This document shows, in pieces, positions 24,459 to 33,690 of a DNA stretch of 37,954 bases. The position numbers were made by a program, and so were the translations under genes. The notes beneath the pieces were generated by a model, which saw only the letters and a program-made list of their open reading frames with translations, was not told where the DNA came from and searched no databases. Each line of letters opens with the position of its first letter. Position 1 is the first letter of the stretch. Origin of the DNA: CBDVBD01 sp965372135 (GTDB lineage Bacteria > Electryoneota > RPQS01 > CBDVBD01). The stretch is from assembly GCA_965372135.1 (NCBI GenBank), contig CBDVBD010000012.1:1-37954 (forward strand), read 5' to 3'.

Positions 24459-26162
24459 ATGGAAATACGCAATAAAACAGTTTTGGTGCTTGGTGGATGG
24501 GGACTGGTGGGGATGGCGATTTGCCTGAAACTGCTGGAAGATCAACCCCGGGAAATTATCGTCTGTTCCTTGGAAAAATGGCAGGCGGAAGAAGCATGTG
24601 ACATATTGAGTAAAGAAGCGGGAGATATCACCCTGACACCGATATGGGGAAACGTATTCGTACGCCAGGAGTTGAAAGACAAAACCCGGGATGAAATCTT
24701 AAACGATCAACACAATAGAAATTTCCTTATCCGTGACGTGTTCCATCCCCTGTCGGAAGAAATCCTGGAACAATCGTTCCTGTTTCACATTATTAAAATG
24801 AAGCGTCCGGAAATTGTTGTCGATTGTGTCAATTCCGCAACCGCATTGGCTTATCAAGACATTTACACATCTTATATTAATGTAAATAAAGAGTTGGAAA
24901 CTGCTAAAACCTCCGGTACCGCCACAGATTCCATGCTGGCGGAAATGGAAAAAATGGTGGGAACTATCTACTTACCCCAGTTGATTCGTCATGTACAGAT
25001 ACTCTACGAAGCCATGCGGCGAGTCAAGGCGCATTCCTATGTTAAAATCGGCACCAGCGGCACCGGTGGTATGGGATTAAATATCCCTTACACTCATTCC
25101 GAGGAGAAACCATCCAGGGTGTTACTGTCGAAGTCAGCCATTGCCGGTGCACATTCCATGTTGCTGTTCCTGATGGGACGTACTCCTGATGCGCCATTTA
25201 CCAAGGAGATAAAACCCGCCGCCGCCATCGCCTGGAAAAAAATCGCCTATGGTGACATCACCTGCGGCGGGAAACCTATCGAATTGTTCGACTGCCCGCC
25301 GGAGAATGCGGAAACGCTGGGAAACACCTTTGACCGGCAGTCCAGCGGTAACCACCAACCGTTAGGTGACATCCTGAAATCGGTATTCGTGGACACCGGA
25401 GAAAACGGAATCTTTTCCTTGGGAGAATTCTATACCATATCGGCGCTGGGGCAGATGGAATACGTTACTCCTGAAGAAATTGCCCAATACGCAGTGTGGG
25501 AAATCAAGGGCGGAAACACCGGCGCCGATATCATCAGTTCCCTTGACAACGCCATCATGGGTCCCACATATCGAGCTGGATACCTGAGGGAACCGGTACT
25601 AAGAAAAATGGAAGCTTTGGAACAGGAACACGGGGTGGAAAGTGTCGCCTTCGAACTACTGGGTCCCCCGCGGTTGTCAAAGTTACTCTACGAAGCCAAC
25701 CTATTGCGCAGAGGCTTTAACACCATGCAGCAAGTAATGAGTACCGATCCGGAAGAACTAAGCAGTGGACTGGAAGAACTGATCCGACAGGATCAAGATT
25801 TGAGATCCAAGATCATCTCCATCGGTATCCCGATCTTAATGAAGAATGGGAAAAGCTTGCTGCGAGGTCCCACAATAAAGATACCCCCTTATCGTGGATC
25901 CGACCAGTTTACGGTTACCGATGAATCTATTGATAACTGGGCATCGGACGGATGGGTGGACTTACGACCCTCGAACATGAAACGTTGGCAGGAACGATTC
26001 CTTGCCATCCAAAAGGAAGTTGATGAACTGCCATTGGATGATACATCGTCCCGATATCATCGCGACCGACAATATTGGCTGGAAGATGCGGAAATCCATA
26101 TCGGCAAAGTGGTCAGCTGGATATTCATCATCGAAGAAGAGGGGCTTAGAATTAAGAGTTAG
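24459..26162 (+). CDS. Large NAD(P)-binding Rossmann-fold protein, function unknown
   Basis: 567 residues. It opens with a dinucleotide-binding motif TVLVLGGWGLVGMAICLKLL (Gly12, Gly13, Gly15, Gly18), as in SDR/epimerase proteins, and contains VDCVNSATALAYQDIY, KIGTSGTGGMGLNIPYTHSEEKPSRVLLSK (read with a break: KIGTSGTGGMGLNIPY, then HSEEKPSRVLLSK) and AGAHSMLLFLMGRT, which resemble extended-SDR active-site surroundings, although no clear YxxxK is apparent (a Tyr in the IPYTHSE stretch is a candidate). The C-terminal ~230 residues have no feature I recognise. No signal peptide or membrane helix. GGGAG (24446-24450) precedes the ATG. Between scpB and cmk, overlapping the cmk region by one base at most. 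I do not assign a substrate. Confidence 0.7.
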   Translation: MEIRNKTVLVLGGWGLVGMAICLKLLEDQPREIIVCSLEKWQAEEACDILSKEAGDITLTPIWGNVFVRQELKDKTRDEILNDQHNRNFLIRDVFHPLSEEILEQSFLFHIIKMKRPEIVVDCVNSATALAYQDIYTSYINVNKELETAKTSGTATDSMLAEMEKMVGTIYLPQLIRHVQILYEAMRRVKAHSYVKIGTSGTGGMGLNIPYTHSEEKPSRVLLSKSAIAGAHSMLLFLMGRTPDAPFTKEIKPAAAIAWKKIAYGDITCGGKPIELFDCPPENAETLGNTFDRQSSGNHQPLGDILKSVFVDTGENGIFSLGEFYTISALGQMEYVTPEEIAQYAVWEIKGGNTGADIISSLDNAIMGPTYRAGYLREPVLRKMEALEQEHGVESVAFELLGPPRLSKLLYEANLLRRGFNTMQQVMSTDPEELSSGLEELIRQDQDLRSKIISIGIPILMKNGKSLLRGPTIKIPPYRGSDQFTVTDESIDNWASDGWVDLRPSNMKRWQERFLAIQKEVDELPLDDTSSRYHRDRQYWLEDAEIHIGKVVSWIFIIEEEGLRIKS

Positions 26163-26167
26163 TGCTC

Positions 26168-26869
26168 ATGATGGGGAAAACGCCCCAAATTATCATCGCT
26201 ATTGACGGACCGGCTGCCTCAGGGAAAAGCATTACCGCACGGGGCGTTGCGAAGAAATTGGATTATCGTTATATCGACACCGGCGCTATGTATCGAGCTA
26301 TCGCAGTGAAGGTACTGAATCAAGGGATCGACCTTAACAACACAAAAGTAATATCAGACTTGGTGCAGAAAACTACCGTATCACAACAGGATGTGAACGG
26401 TGCCCCACAGTTCCTGTTAGATGGAGCTGATGTCACCGATCAACTGCGAACCCCGGAAGTCAATCGATCTGTTAGTCCGGTGTCTGAAGTCCCGGCAGTA
26501 CGTAAACGTATGGTCGCGATACAGCGCCAGTCGGGTCAGGACGGCGGGGTAGTACTGGAAGGTAGAGATATCGGCACCGTGGTGTTTCCCAACGCCGAAT
26601 TGAAAGTATATCTGGTCGCAGCCCGAGAGGAACGGGCAAAACGACGGATGTTAGATCTTTATAAACAAGGTGTGAAACAGGGCATCGACACGGTGTTGAA
26701 AGACCTTGAAACCCGCGACTTGCGCGATAGCAACAGGCAGCTTTCCCCTTTGATGAAAGCGGAAGATGCTCGAGATTTGGACACCTCTTCCCTGACCATC
26801 GAACAACAGGTGGATATTATCGTGGGTTGGGCACGTGATATAATTGCTCGAAAACATGAAACACCGTAG
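26168..26869 (+). CDS. cmk: Cytidylate kinase
   Basis: 233 residues from ATG 26168 (ATG 26171 and an upstream GTG 26162 are alternatives). P-loop IAIDGPAASGKS at residues 10-21, the YRYIDTGAMYRAIA substrate motif, VSPVSEVPAVRKRMVAIQR, VVLEGRDIGTVVFPNAELK, and DLRDSNRQLSPLMKAEDA. Phosphorylates CMP and dCMP. First of the cmk-plsC-ispH-rpsA run, an arrangement shared by many bacterial phyla. Confidence 0.95.
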   Translation: MMGKTPQIIIAIDGPAASGKSITARGVAKKLDYRYIDTGAMYRAIAVKVLNQGIDLNNTKVISDLVQKTTVSQQDVNGAPQFLLDGADVTDQLRTPEVNRSVSPVSEVPAVRKRMVAIQRQSGQDGGVVLEGRDIGTVVFPNAELKVYLVAAREERAKRRMLDLYKQGVKQGIDTVLKDLETRDLRDSNRQLSPLMKAEDARDLDTSSLTIEQQVDIIVGWARDIIARKHETP

Positions 26870-27485
26870 ACACTGGAATTATCGGATTGCCCGCGGGATC
26901 CTTGCCGGAATATATCGCCTCCTCTATGGAATCAAAATCCGCGGTAGGGATAAAGTACCGTTAGACGGTAGAATCCTGTTGGCGCCGAACCACCGTTCCT
27001 ATCTGGATCCACCGTTATCCGGCTTGGGATTGAAACGTGAGGTGTACTTTTTCGCAAAAAAGGAGTTATTCAAAAATCCTGTTGTCGCAAGCATACTAAA
27101 GACCCTGAATGCCCGACCGGTACGCCGGACTGGTGTCGATAAAGATGCTATCCGTACCATCGAAAGTCTTCTTCGCCAGAAACAAGCTGTGGTGATTTTC
27201 CCGGAAGGAACCAGGTGTCGAAAGGGAGATTTCCTGAAGCCGAAAAAAGGTATCGCCCTGGTGGCGTTGAGGACAAACACGGACATTATCCCGGTGACGA
27301 TCCTGGGCACTCGTTCCTGGTGGGAATCATTCCTGCACCGCGGTCGGATGAGCATCAACTATGGCGATGCTATCCGATGTCCGGAGGCGAAGAAACAAGG
27401 CGATACCGACCAGCAAATGCAGTGGATCGTTGATGAAATCGAAGCCTTCTGGCATCGGACATCACAATCGAAAATCGAACAATAA
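26856..27485 (+). CDS. plsC: 1-acyl-sn-glycerol-3-phosphate acyltransferase
   Basis: 209 residues from ATG 26856 (14-base overlap with cmk). PlsC-type motifs: PNHRSYLDPP with the catalytic NHx4D (His46, Asp51), FFAKKELFKNP, the FPEGTRCRKG motif and PVTILGTRS. Adds the second acyl chain to lysophosphatidic acid at the inner membrane. The N-terminus has a short amphipathic or hydrophobic stretch (ILAGIYRLLYGIKI) for membrane attachment. Confidence 0.93.
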   Translation: MKHRRHWNYRIARGILAGIYRLLYGIKIRGRDKVPLDGRILLAPNHRSYLDPPLSGLGLKREVYFFAKKELFKNPVVASILKTLNARPVRRTGVDKDAIRTIESLLRQKQAVVIFPEGTRCRKGDFLKPKKGIALVALRTNTDIIPVTILGTRSWWESFLHRGRMSINYGDAIRCPEAKKQGDTDQQMQWIVDEIEAFWHRTSQSKIEQ

Positions 27486-27512
27486 TTCCAGCCGGATTAA
27501 CATATTAGAAAC

Positions 27513-28367
27513 ATGTGTGAAATTAGTGAAATGACCATAGAAATTGATGAAAAAGCAGGTTTCTGCGGTGGGGTCAGCCGTGCCATTTCCCTGGTTGAGG
27601 AGGCATTGAAAAACGGCGAGGAAATATATGCCAGAGGGGAATTATTGCACAACCGTGAAGAAATGGACCGCCTGGAACACCTGGGCTTGGGCATCACCGA
27701 CAGCTTAGAGGATATCAAAGGGAAACGACTATTTATCCGCACCCACGGTGAAAGTAAAGAAGTACTGACTACCGCCGCCTATCTTGGTGCCGATATTGTG
27801 GATGCCACCTGCCCGAAGGTCAAAGTTTCCCAAGAAATCATTGACCGATCACATCAGGACGGATATCAAATCGTTATCGTTGGGAAAAAGCACCATCCAG
27901 AAGTCACCGCCTTGATGGGATTTTGTGGGGGTGAAGGAATTGCGGTATATCATCCCAAGGATCTCCATAAGATAGATCCCAAGCGGAAAACCATATTGAT
28001 CGCACAAACCACTGTACCTCCGGAAATCTTTCGTAGCATCAATAACGTCATAATTCCCATGGTTCCGGATTTAACGATACATGACACCATGTGCTCTTTC
28101 GTGACCAAACGTGAACAAGAACTGGAGGAATTCGCGCGCATGTATGATGTGGTGATCTTCGTGGGCGGGAAGCACAGTTCCAACAGCCGGATGCTGTTTC
28201 AGGTGTGCCACAGGGTGAACCCACAATCTTACTTCGTGGAAAAAGCCGGTGAACTGAAACGCAAGTGGTTCGAAAACGCCGATTCCACCGGTATCACCGG
28301 AAGTGCATCTACACCTCTATGGCAAATCGAAAACATTAAACGTGCATTAACAACAATACTTACATAA
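27513..28367 (+). CDS. ispH: 4-hydroxy-3-methylbut-2-enyl diphosphate reductase
   Basis: 284 residues. The three [4Fe-4S]-binding cysteines are Cys18 (AGFCGGV), Cys100 (DATCPKV) and Cys194 (DTMCSFVTKRE); also IRTHGESKEV (active-site His), GKKHHPEV (His), AQTTVP, GGKHSSNSR and GSASTP. Last step of the MEP isoprenoid pathway, making IPP and DMAPP. ATG 27513 or ATG 27531 (MTIEIDEKAGFC) could be the start; the latter better matches typical family N-termini. Confidence 0.95.
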   Translation: MCEISEMTIEIDEKAGFCGGVSRAISLVEEALKNGEEIYARGELLHNREEMDRLEHLGLGITDSLEDIKGKRLFIRTHGESKEVLTTAAYLGADIVDATCPKVKVSQEIIDRSHQDGYQIVIVGKKHHPEVTALMGFCGGEGIAVYHPKDLHKIDPKRKTILIAQTTVPPEIFRSINNVIIPMVPDLTIHDTMCSFVTKREQELEEFARMYDVVIFVGGKHSSNSRMLFQVCHRVNPQSYFVEKAGELKRKWFENADSTGITGSASTPLWQIENIKRALTTILT

Positions 28368-28433
28368 TAATCATCAAAATCATTAACCCTTAAACCCGTT
28401 AACCTTCAGAAGGTTGCTTGGAGGAAAATTAGG

Positions 28434-31106
28434 ATGACTATCGAAAACAAACCAAACGAACTTGAACCGGAATTTCAGAATTCCGAGAATGAAAAAGAAG
28501 GAGGTGATTCGCAACGGATTTCCGATAAACCTGAAACTCCCGTCGAACCGAAAAGCGACATAACACCTACCGAGGAGAGCGCTGCTCAACTTGAGGAAGA
28601 ACCCAAAGAATCTGAAGGTGAGATTGAACCACAGCCCCAACCCGAAGAAGAAAAACCTTCCGACACAAAGGAAAGTGCTGGGGATAAATTAGTAAAAGTT
28701 CGCGTCAGCCCCGAAGGTGACAAAATCATCGATCGTGATCAGCTGCCATCGGAATCCGAATACGAACCCGTTGAATACCAGGACTTTTCTGAATTGTATG
28801 AAAAGACATTATTGGAAATCCGTGAAGGAGAAATCGTTACCGGAAAAATTGTGGCGATCTCCGATAAGGATATTGCGGTAGATATCGGCTTTAAATCGGA
28901 AGGAACCGTGCCGGCTGAGGAATTCACAGATCCCGAAGAATTGAAAATCGGTGCAGAAATCGAAGTATACCTTGACCGGGTAGAAAATCAAGAGGGTCAG
29001 TTGATCTTGTCCAAGAAAAAAGCCGAATTTATGCAGGTATGGGCGAAGATTAAAGAAATCCATGCTAACAATGAAACCGTGGAAGGCAAAATCATTCGTA
29101 GGATAAAAGGTGGGATGGTTGTTGACCTGATGGGCGTTGATGCTTTCCTACCCGGTTCCCAAATCGACGTGCATCCTGTCAGGGATTTCGATGCTTTGGT
29201 AAGCAAAATCATGGACTTCCGAATCGTAAAAATCAACGACACCCGGAAGAACATCGTCCTATCACACAAAGTGCTGGTTGAGGAAAGCCTTGCTGAAATA
29301 CGGGAAAAGATCCTTAGCGAAATGAAAATCGGAAACGTCTTGGATGGTGTAGTTAAGAACATCACAGACTTTGGCGTGTTCGTGGATCTTGGAGGCGTTG
29401 ATGGCTTGCTGCATATAACCGACCTTTCCTGGGGTAGAGTAACACACCCTTCGGAAATTGTCAGCCTTGACCAGGAAATCCGGGTAAAAGTACTGGACTA
29501 CGATCAGGAACGTCAGCGAATATCCTTAGGGCTGAAACAATTGACAGCACACCCTTGGGAAGGCGTGGAAGAACGTTATCCTATTGGTTCCAAGGTTACC
29601 GGAAAAGTAGTATCAATTGCCCGATACGGTGCTTTCGTGGAATTGGAAAAAGGCGTGGAGGGATTGGTGCATATTTCCGAAATGAGCTGGACCCAGAACA
29701 TCAAGCATCCTTCCATGTTGGTAAGTGTTGGAAATGACGTTGACGTTGTGGTCTTGGGGGTGGATGTGGAAAACCGCAAGATTTCCTTGGGTATGAAACA
29801 ATGCGAGCCCGATCCCTGGGAAACCCTGGAAGGAAAATATCGTGTCGGAACCATCCACAAGGGCGTAGTGCAGGATCTGGTACCGTTTGGTACCTTCGTG
29901 GAGCTGGAAGAGGGCATCGAAGGCTTAGTGCATATTTCTGATTTGTCCTGGACGCGTAAAGTTCGACATCCGGGTGAAATCGTGAAAAAGGGTGAAGAAA
30001 TCGAAGTACAAATCCTGGGATTTGACCGCAACGAACGCCGGATTTCCTTGGGATTCAAGCAAACCCAGGAAAACCCTTGGGATAAGCTGGAACAGGAACT
30101 AACCATCCGCACTTTGGTGACAGCAAAAGTAGTCCGGATATTGGATAAAGGCGTGGTAGTAATGCTTCCCCAGGACGTGGAAGGTTTCGTGCCCAATTCC
30201 CACCTGCGGCGCTTCGATAAAACCGCCGAAAAGCGCGTACTCAACGTGGATGATGAGCTAAGACTGGTTGTCATCGAGTTCGATAAAGAAGCCAAGAAAA
30301 TTATCCTGTCCGCTTTTGAAGCTGAAAAGTCGGTGGGGGAGAAAGAATATCAGGCATATCTGAAAGAGCAGGCTAAGGAAGGGGAAAAGGCTGCTACGGA
30401 ATTGGAAACTGCTGAAGCCGCTGAAGCAGAGAAATCCGAGGAAACACCAGCTGAAGAACCTCCCGCTGAGGAGCCCAAGGAGGAGGCTGTGCCCTCTGAA
30501 CCTGCTGAGATAACTGAAGAAAAAGCTGTAGTAGAACCTCCGGTAGAAGAGCCTAAAGATGAAGCAGCACCTGAGGAACTCGAGACAGTAGAGGTCGCAG
30601 AAGAGAAAGCTAAAGAGGAACTTCCAGTTGAGGAATCGAAGGAGGAAACACCACCTGTGGAACCGGAAACTACTGAAGTTCCCAAGGAAGTGCCGGTCGA
30701 AGAACCTCCTACTGAGAAGGTAGAAGAGAAGACAGTTCCCGCTGAACCGGAAAAGGTCGAAGAACCTCCTGCTGAAAAACCAAAGCCGAAGAAAAAAACC
30801 ACCAAAACAACAGCCAAAAAGGCTCCAGCTAAGAAGACGACTGCGAAAAAGAAATCAACAGCCGAGAAACCAAAAGCAGCAAAGAAAGCTAAGGAAGAAC
30901 CTCCGGCTGAAGAAAAGCCCAAGAAAACCACCAAGAAAAAAACCACCAAAAAAACAGCAAAAAAAGCTCCGGCTAAGAAAACCACAATAAAAAAGGCACC
31001 AGCCAAGAAGGCAGCAACTAAAAAAGAAACAACTAAGTCCAAAGCTAAGGGAAAAGAGAAACCCGCTAAGTCAACAAAGAAGAAATCAGAGAAGGAGAAG
31101 GAATAA
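28434..31106 (+). CDS. rpsA: 30S ribosomal protein S1 with acidic N-terminal and histone-H1-like C-terminal tails
   Basis: 890 residues, far longer than the usual ~400-600. An acidic extension (residues 1-~90) precedes six S1/OB domains starting near residues 131, 215, 298, 382, 470 and 557 (signature GVFVDLGGVDGLLHITDLSW and GAFVELEKGVEGLVHISEMSW). After ~640 there is a low-complexity tail: acidic E/P/A repeats (~655-780), then a strongly basic stretch with KKTTKKTAKKAPAKKTT-type repeats to the end, ~783-890. S1 brings mRNA to the 30S subunit. GGAGGA (28420-28425) precedes the ATG, and a small hairpin AACCTT-CAG-AAGGTT (28401-28415) lies just before it. The basic tail resembles histone H1; an RNA- or DNA-binding role is inference. 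Confidence 0.96.
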   Translation: MTIENKPNELEPEFQNSENEKEGGDSQRISDKPETPVEPKSDITPTEESAAQLEEEPKESEGEIEPQPQPEEEKPSDTKESAGDKLVKVRVSPEGDKIIDRDQLPSESEYEPVEYQDFSELYEKTLLEIREGEIVTGKIVAISDKDIAVDIGFKSEGTVPAEEFTDPEELKIGAEIEVYLDRVENQEGQLILSKKKAEFMQVWAKIKEIHANNETVEGKIIRRIKGGMVVDLMGVDAFLPGSQIDVHPVRDFDALVSKIMDFRIVKINDTRKNIVLSHKVLVEESLAEIREKILSEMKIGNVLDGVVKNITDFGVFVDLGGVDGLLHITDLSWGRVTHPSEIVSLDQEIRVKVLDYDQERQRISLGLKQLTAHPWEGVEERYPIGSKVTGKVVSIARYGAFVELEKGVEGLVHISEMSWTQNIKHPSMLVSVGNDVDVVVLGVDVENRKISLGMKQCEPDPWETLEGKYRVGTIHKGVVQDLVPFGTFVELEEGIEGLVHISDLSWTRKVRHPGEIVKKGEEIEVQILGFDRNERRISLGFKQTQENPWDKLEQELTIRTLVTAKVVRILDKGVVVMLPQDVEGFVPNSHLRRFDKTAEKRVLNVDDELRLVVIEFDKEAKKIILSAFEAEKSVGEKEYQAYLKEQAKEGEKAATELETAEAAEAEKSEETPAEEPPAEEPKEEAVPSEPAEITEEKAVVEPPVEEPKDEAAPEELETVEVAEEKAKEELPVEESKEETPPVEPETTEVPKEVPVEEPPTEKVEEKTVPAEPEKVEEPPAEKPKPKKKTTKTTAKKAPAKKTTAKKKSTAEKPKAAKKAKEEPPAEEKPKKTTKKKTTKKTAKKAPAKKTTIKKAPAKKAATKKETTKSKAKGKEKPAKSTKKKSEKEKE

Positions 31107-31144
31107 CCAGTCTCCGAAAAGGATATGACAGCGAAGAATATGAA

Positions 31145-32488
31145 ATGAGTTATTGTGAAGCTTTCCAAAACACCGTGGGCATCAACATTGATAAATCACT
31201 TGATAATGCGGAATCCGTGTGCTTAATGACCCTTGGGTGTAAACTAAACCAATGTGAAAGCGAACAGCTCAGACAACAGTTGGGAACACATGGCTATCGC
31301 TCAGTAGATGATCCTTCTCTTGCCGATATTGTATTCGTCAGTACTTGCGGTGTGACCACCCGTGCTGAGCAGAAGTGCCGTCAAGCCATCCGACATGCGG
31401 TACGGCTCAATCCTCATGCAAAGATAATAGCGGCGGGGTGTGCGGTACAACGAAACCCGGACACTTACGCCAAACTTCCTAACGTATCGTTGATATTAGG
31501 GTCGCGAGATCGGTTATCCCCTTTCCCTCTGTTGAAAAATGGCACTAATCGTGCTATCTCTGAAGTTGACACGGATACTGTGACAATAGCAAGTGGCGCC
31601 CCGCAAGGTCGATCTCGTGCCCTGTTGAAAATCCAAGACGGTTGCAGCGCAACTTGCACCTACTGTATCGTGCCACAAGCCCGAGGACCCAGCCGTTCCG
31701 TACCGCCGGAAGATGTACTAACCCATGCATGGAAGCTTGTCGATTCCGGTTATCATGAAATCATACTTTCCGGAGTACATATTGGGGATTATGGCAGCGG
31801 AACAAAGAACTGGAACCTCTGTAGGCTGCTGGATGAATTGGATGTACTGCCCCCAGATGTACGTATCCGCTTGAGTTCCTTGGAACCCTGGGCAATTACA
31901 CCTGAACTGATAGAAAAGGTCCTTACCAGCGACCGCATCTGCCCTCATTTCCATATCCCTTTTCAGAGTGGAAGCTCTTCGGTATTACAGCGAATGGGGA
32001 GACCGTACACTCGCTCAAATTTAATCCAACTACTGGATACTGTAGCACTACACCCTGGAGTAGGATTGGGCGGTGATGTAATTGCTGGTTTCCCTGGTGA
32101 AAGCGATTCCGAATTCCAAGAAACAGTGGAGTTAATAAGACACCATCCCTTTAGTTACCTGCATGTATTCCCTTTTTCCCGAAGACCCGGAACCCCGGCT
32201 TACAACATTCCTGGGCAGGTTAACAGTAAAGTGATAACTCAAAGAGCAAAGCAGCTTAGAAAACTAAGCGAGCAAAAAAAATCCCACTTCCTATCAGGAC
32301 TGCTGGGCACAAAACAAGAAGTAATATTCGAGCGAACCCAACACAACGGATATCGTTACGGCGTATCCGCAAACTACGCAAAAGTACAAATAACAAACAG
32401 TCACATTAAGCCAAAAGACATCTATACAGTACAAATAATTAATGTTGAGGGGCGTCCTATTAAGGGGAAACTGTTTGTACCTGATTAA
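31145..32488 (+). CDS. mtaB: tRNA N6-threonylcarbamoyladenosine 2-methylthiotransferase MtaB
   Basis: 447 residues, radical-SAM methylthiotransferase. N-terminal UPF0004 domain with Cys in TLGCKLNQCES, VSTCGVTTRAE and AAGCAVQ (auxiliary cluster), radical SAM motif C167-x3-C171-x2-C174 (CSATCTYCIVPQARGPSRS), then GEPGESDSEF-like FPGESDSEFQET and a C-terminal TRAM-like segment (residues ~385-447). The KLNQCES and RGPSRS forms fit the MtaB subfamily (ms2t6A37) better than MiaB (ms2i6A). Two iron-sulfur clusters are expected. Thirty-eight bases after rpsA. Confidence 0.9.
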   Translation: MSYCEAFQNTVGINIDKSLDNAESVCLMTLGCKLNQCESEQLRQQLGTHGYRSVDDPSLADIVFVSTCGVTTRAEQKCRQAIRHAVRLNPHAKIIAAGCAVQRNPDTYAKLPNVSLILGSRDRLSPFPLLKNGTNRAISEVDTDTVTIASGAPQGRSRALLKIQDGCSATCTYCIVPQARGPSRSVPPEDVLTHAWKLVDSGYHEIILSGVHIGDYGSGTKNWNLCRLLDELDVLPPDVRIRLSSLEPWAITPELIEKVLTSDRICPHFHIPFQSGSSSVLQRMGRPYTRSNLIQLLDTVALHPGVGLGGDVIAGFPGESDSEFQETVELIRHHPFSYLHVFPFSRRPGTPAYNIPGQVNSKVITQRAKQLRKLSEQKKSHFLSGLLGTKQEVIFERTQHNGYRYGVSANYAKVQITNSHIKPKDIYTVQIINVEGRPIKGKLFVPD

Positions 32489-32506
32489 AATCGTGGTGTG
32501 TATAAA

Positions 32507-33661
32507 ATGGTAAACAAAGAACGATTAGTTAATGAATTCTTGACACTGGTCCGCATTGAGAGCTTGTCAAAACAGGAAGCGAAAGTAGCGGAATATCTGA
32601 GTAAAGTACTGGATTCCATGGGTGTTGAGCACTATGTCGATCAAGCCGGAGAAAAAATCGGCGGTGATACCGGTAACGTAATAGCTAAAATCCCAGCCAC
32701 TCATCCTGATTATCCGGCGTTGCTGTTTTCCGCACACATGGACACGGTAGGACCGGTCGAGGGCATTAATCCCATAGTGGACGGGGATACCATCCGTTCC
32801 GATGGAACCACCATCTTGGGTGCCGACGATAAGTCCGGCATCGCAGCCATCTTGGAGTTAGTCCGGGTATTACAGGATAACCAACTTCCCCACGGTCATA
32901 TCGATATCGTATTCGATGTGGCGGAAGAAATTGGCTTGATGGGCGCTAAATTGCTTGACTTTTCGCAATTTAAAGCAAAAATGGCGATGGTGTTGGACAA
33001 CTCGGACCTGTTGAAAATCACCAACCGGGCGCCATCCGCCAACCGCATGACTTATGAAATTACGGGAGTGGAAGCCCATGCCGGCATGAATCCTCATAAA
33101 GGCATCAGTGCCATCGAAGTCGCCAGTCGTGCTATTGCCAGCATGACATTGGGTAGAATCGACCACGAAACCACCGCAAATGTGGGAACCATCAGCGGCG
33201 GTACTGCCACTAATATCGTGGCGAAAACAGTGAAAATCACTGCCGAAGCCCGCAGCCATGATGTGGAAAAATTGGAAGCACAGTCCGATCACATGAAACA
33301 AGCATTCCTTGATCAGTTGCCCCATTTCGAACGGGAAGTTGATGGCAAGAAAATCCGTGCTGGATTCAAGGAAGAACGTCACCGCGATTTCACCTCAATG
33401 CATATTCTGGAATCTGCACCGGTATACCAGATGGTACATAACGCCGGAAAAAGAATCGGAATGAATCTAACATCCAAAGTCGCTGGAGGCGGCACCGATG
33501 CCAATATCTATAATATCAACGACATAGAAACCGTTGTGATAGGAACTGGAATGACCAATCCCCACACTGTGAAAGAATATATCAAAGTCCAGAACTTGGT
33601 GGACACCACCCGCTTGTTGTTGGCAATTATTGAAGAGAGCATTAATTACGGCACTCACTGA
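32507..33661 (+). CDS. M20-family metallopeptidase (peptidase T-like)
   Basis: 384 residues from ATG 32507 (an in-frame GTG at 32498 is also possible). M20 dinuclear zinc peptidase: SAHMDTV with His77 and Asp79, ILGADDKSGIAAILEL, DVAEEIGLMGAKLLD (catalytic and metal Glu pair), VLDNSD, and the last ligand His in the TGMTNPHTVKEY segment. The lid domain carries EITGVEAHAGMNPHKGISAIEVA. PepT-like family: releases amino acids from tripeptides or di/tripeptides. No signal peptide is seen. Exact substrate is not readable. Confidence 0.9.
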   Translation: MVNKERLVNEFLTLVRIESLSKQEAKVAEYLSKVLDSMGVEHYVDQAGEKIGGDTGNVIAKIPATHPDYPALLFSAHMDTVGPVEGINPIVDGDTIRSDGTTILGADDKSGIAAILELVRVLQDNQLPHGHIDIVFDVAEEIGLMGAKLLDFSQFKAKMAMVLDNSDLLKITNRAPSANRMTYEITGVEAHAGMNPHKGISAIEVASRAIASMTLGRIDHETTANVGTISGGTATNIVAKTVKITAEARSHDVEKLEAQSDHMKQAFLDQLPHFEREVDGKKIRAGFKEERHRDFTSMHILESAPVYQMVHNAGKRIGMNLTSKVAGGGTDANIYNINDIETVVIGTGMTNPHTVKEYIKVQNLVDTTRLLLAIIEESINYGTH

Positions 33662-33690
33662 ATCATGATGGGCAGAACAGGAGGAAGCGA

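Noticed and set aside
30350..31168. 272-codon open frame on the - strand
   Set aside because: Antisense shadow of the S1 low-complexity tail, with Ser/Phe/Gly-rich composition and no recognisable domain.
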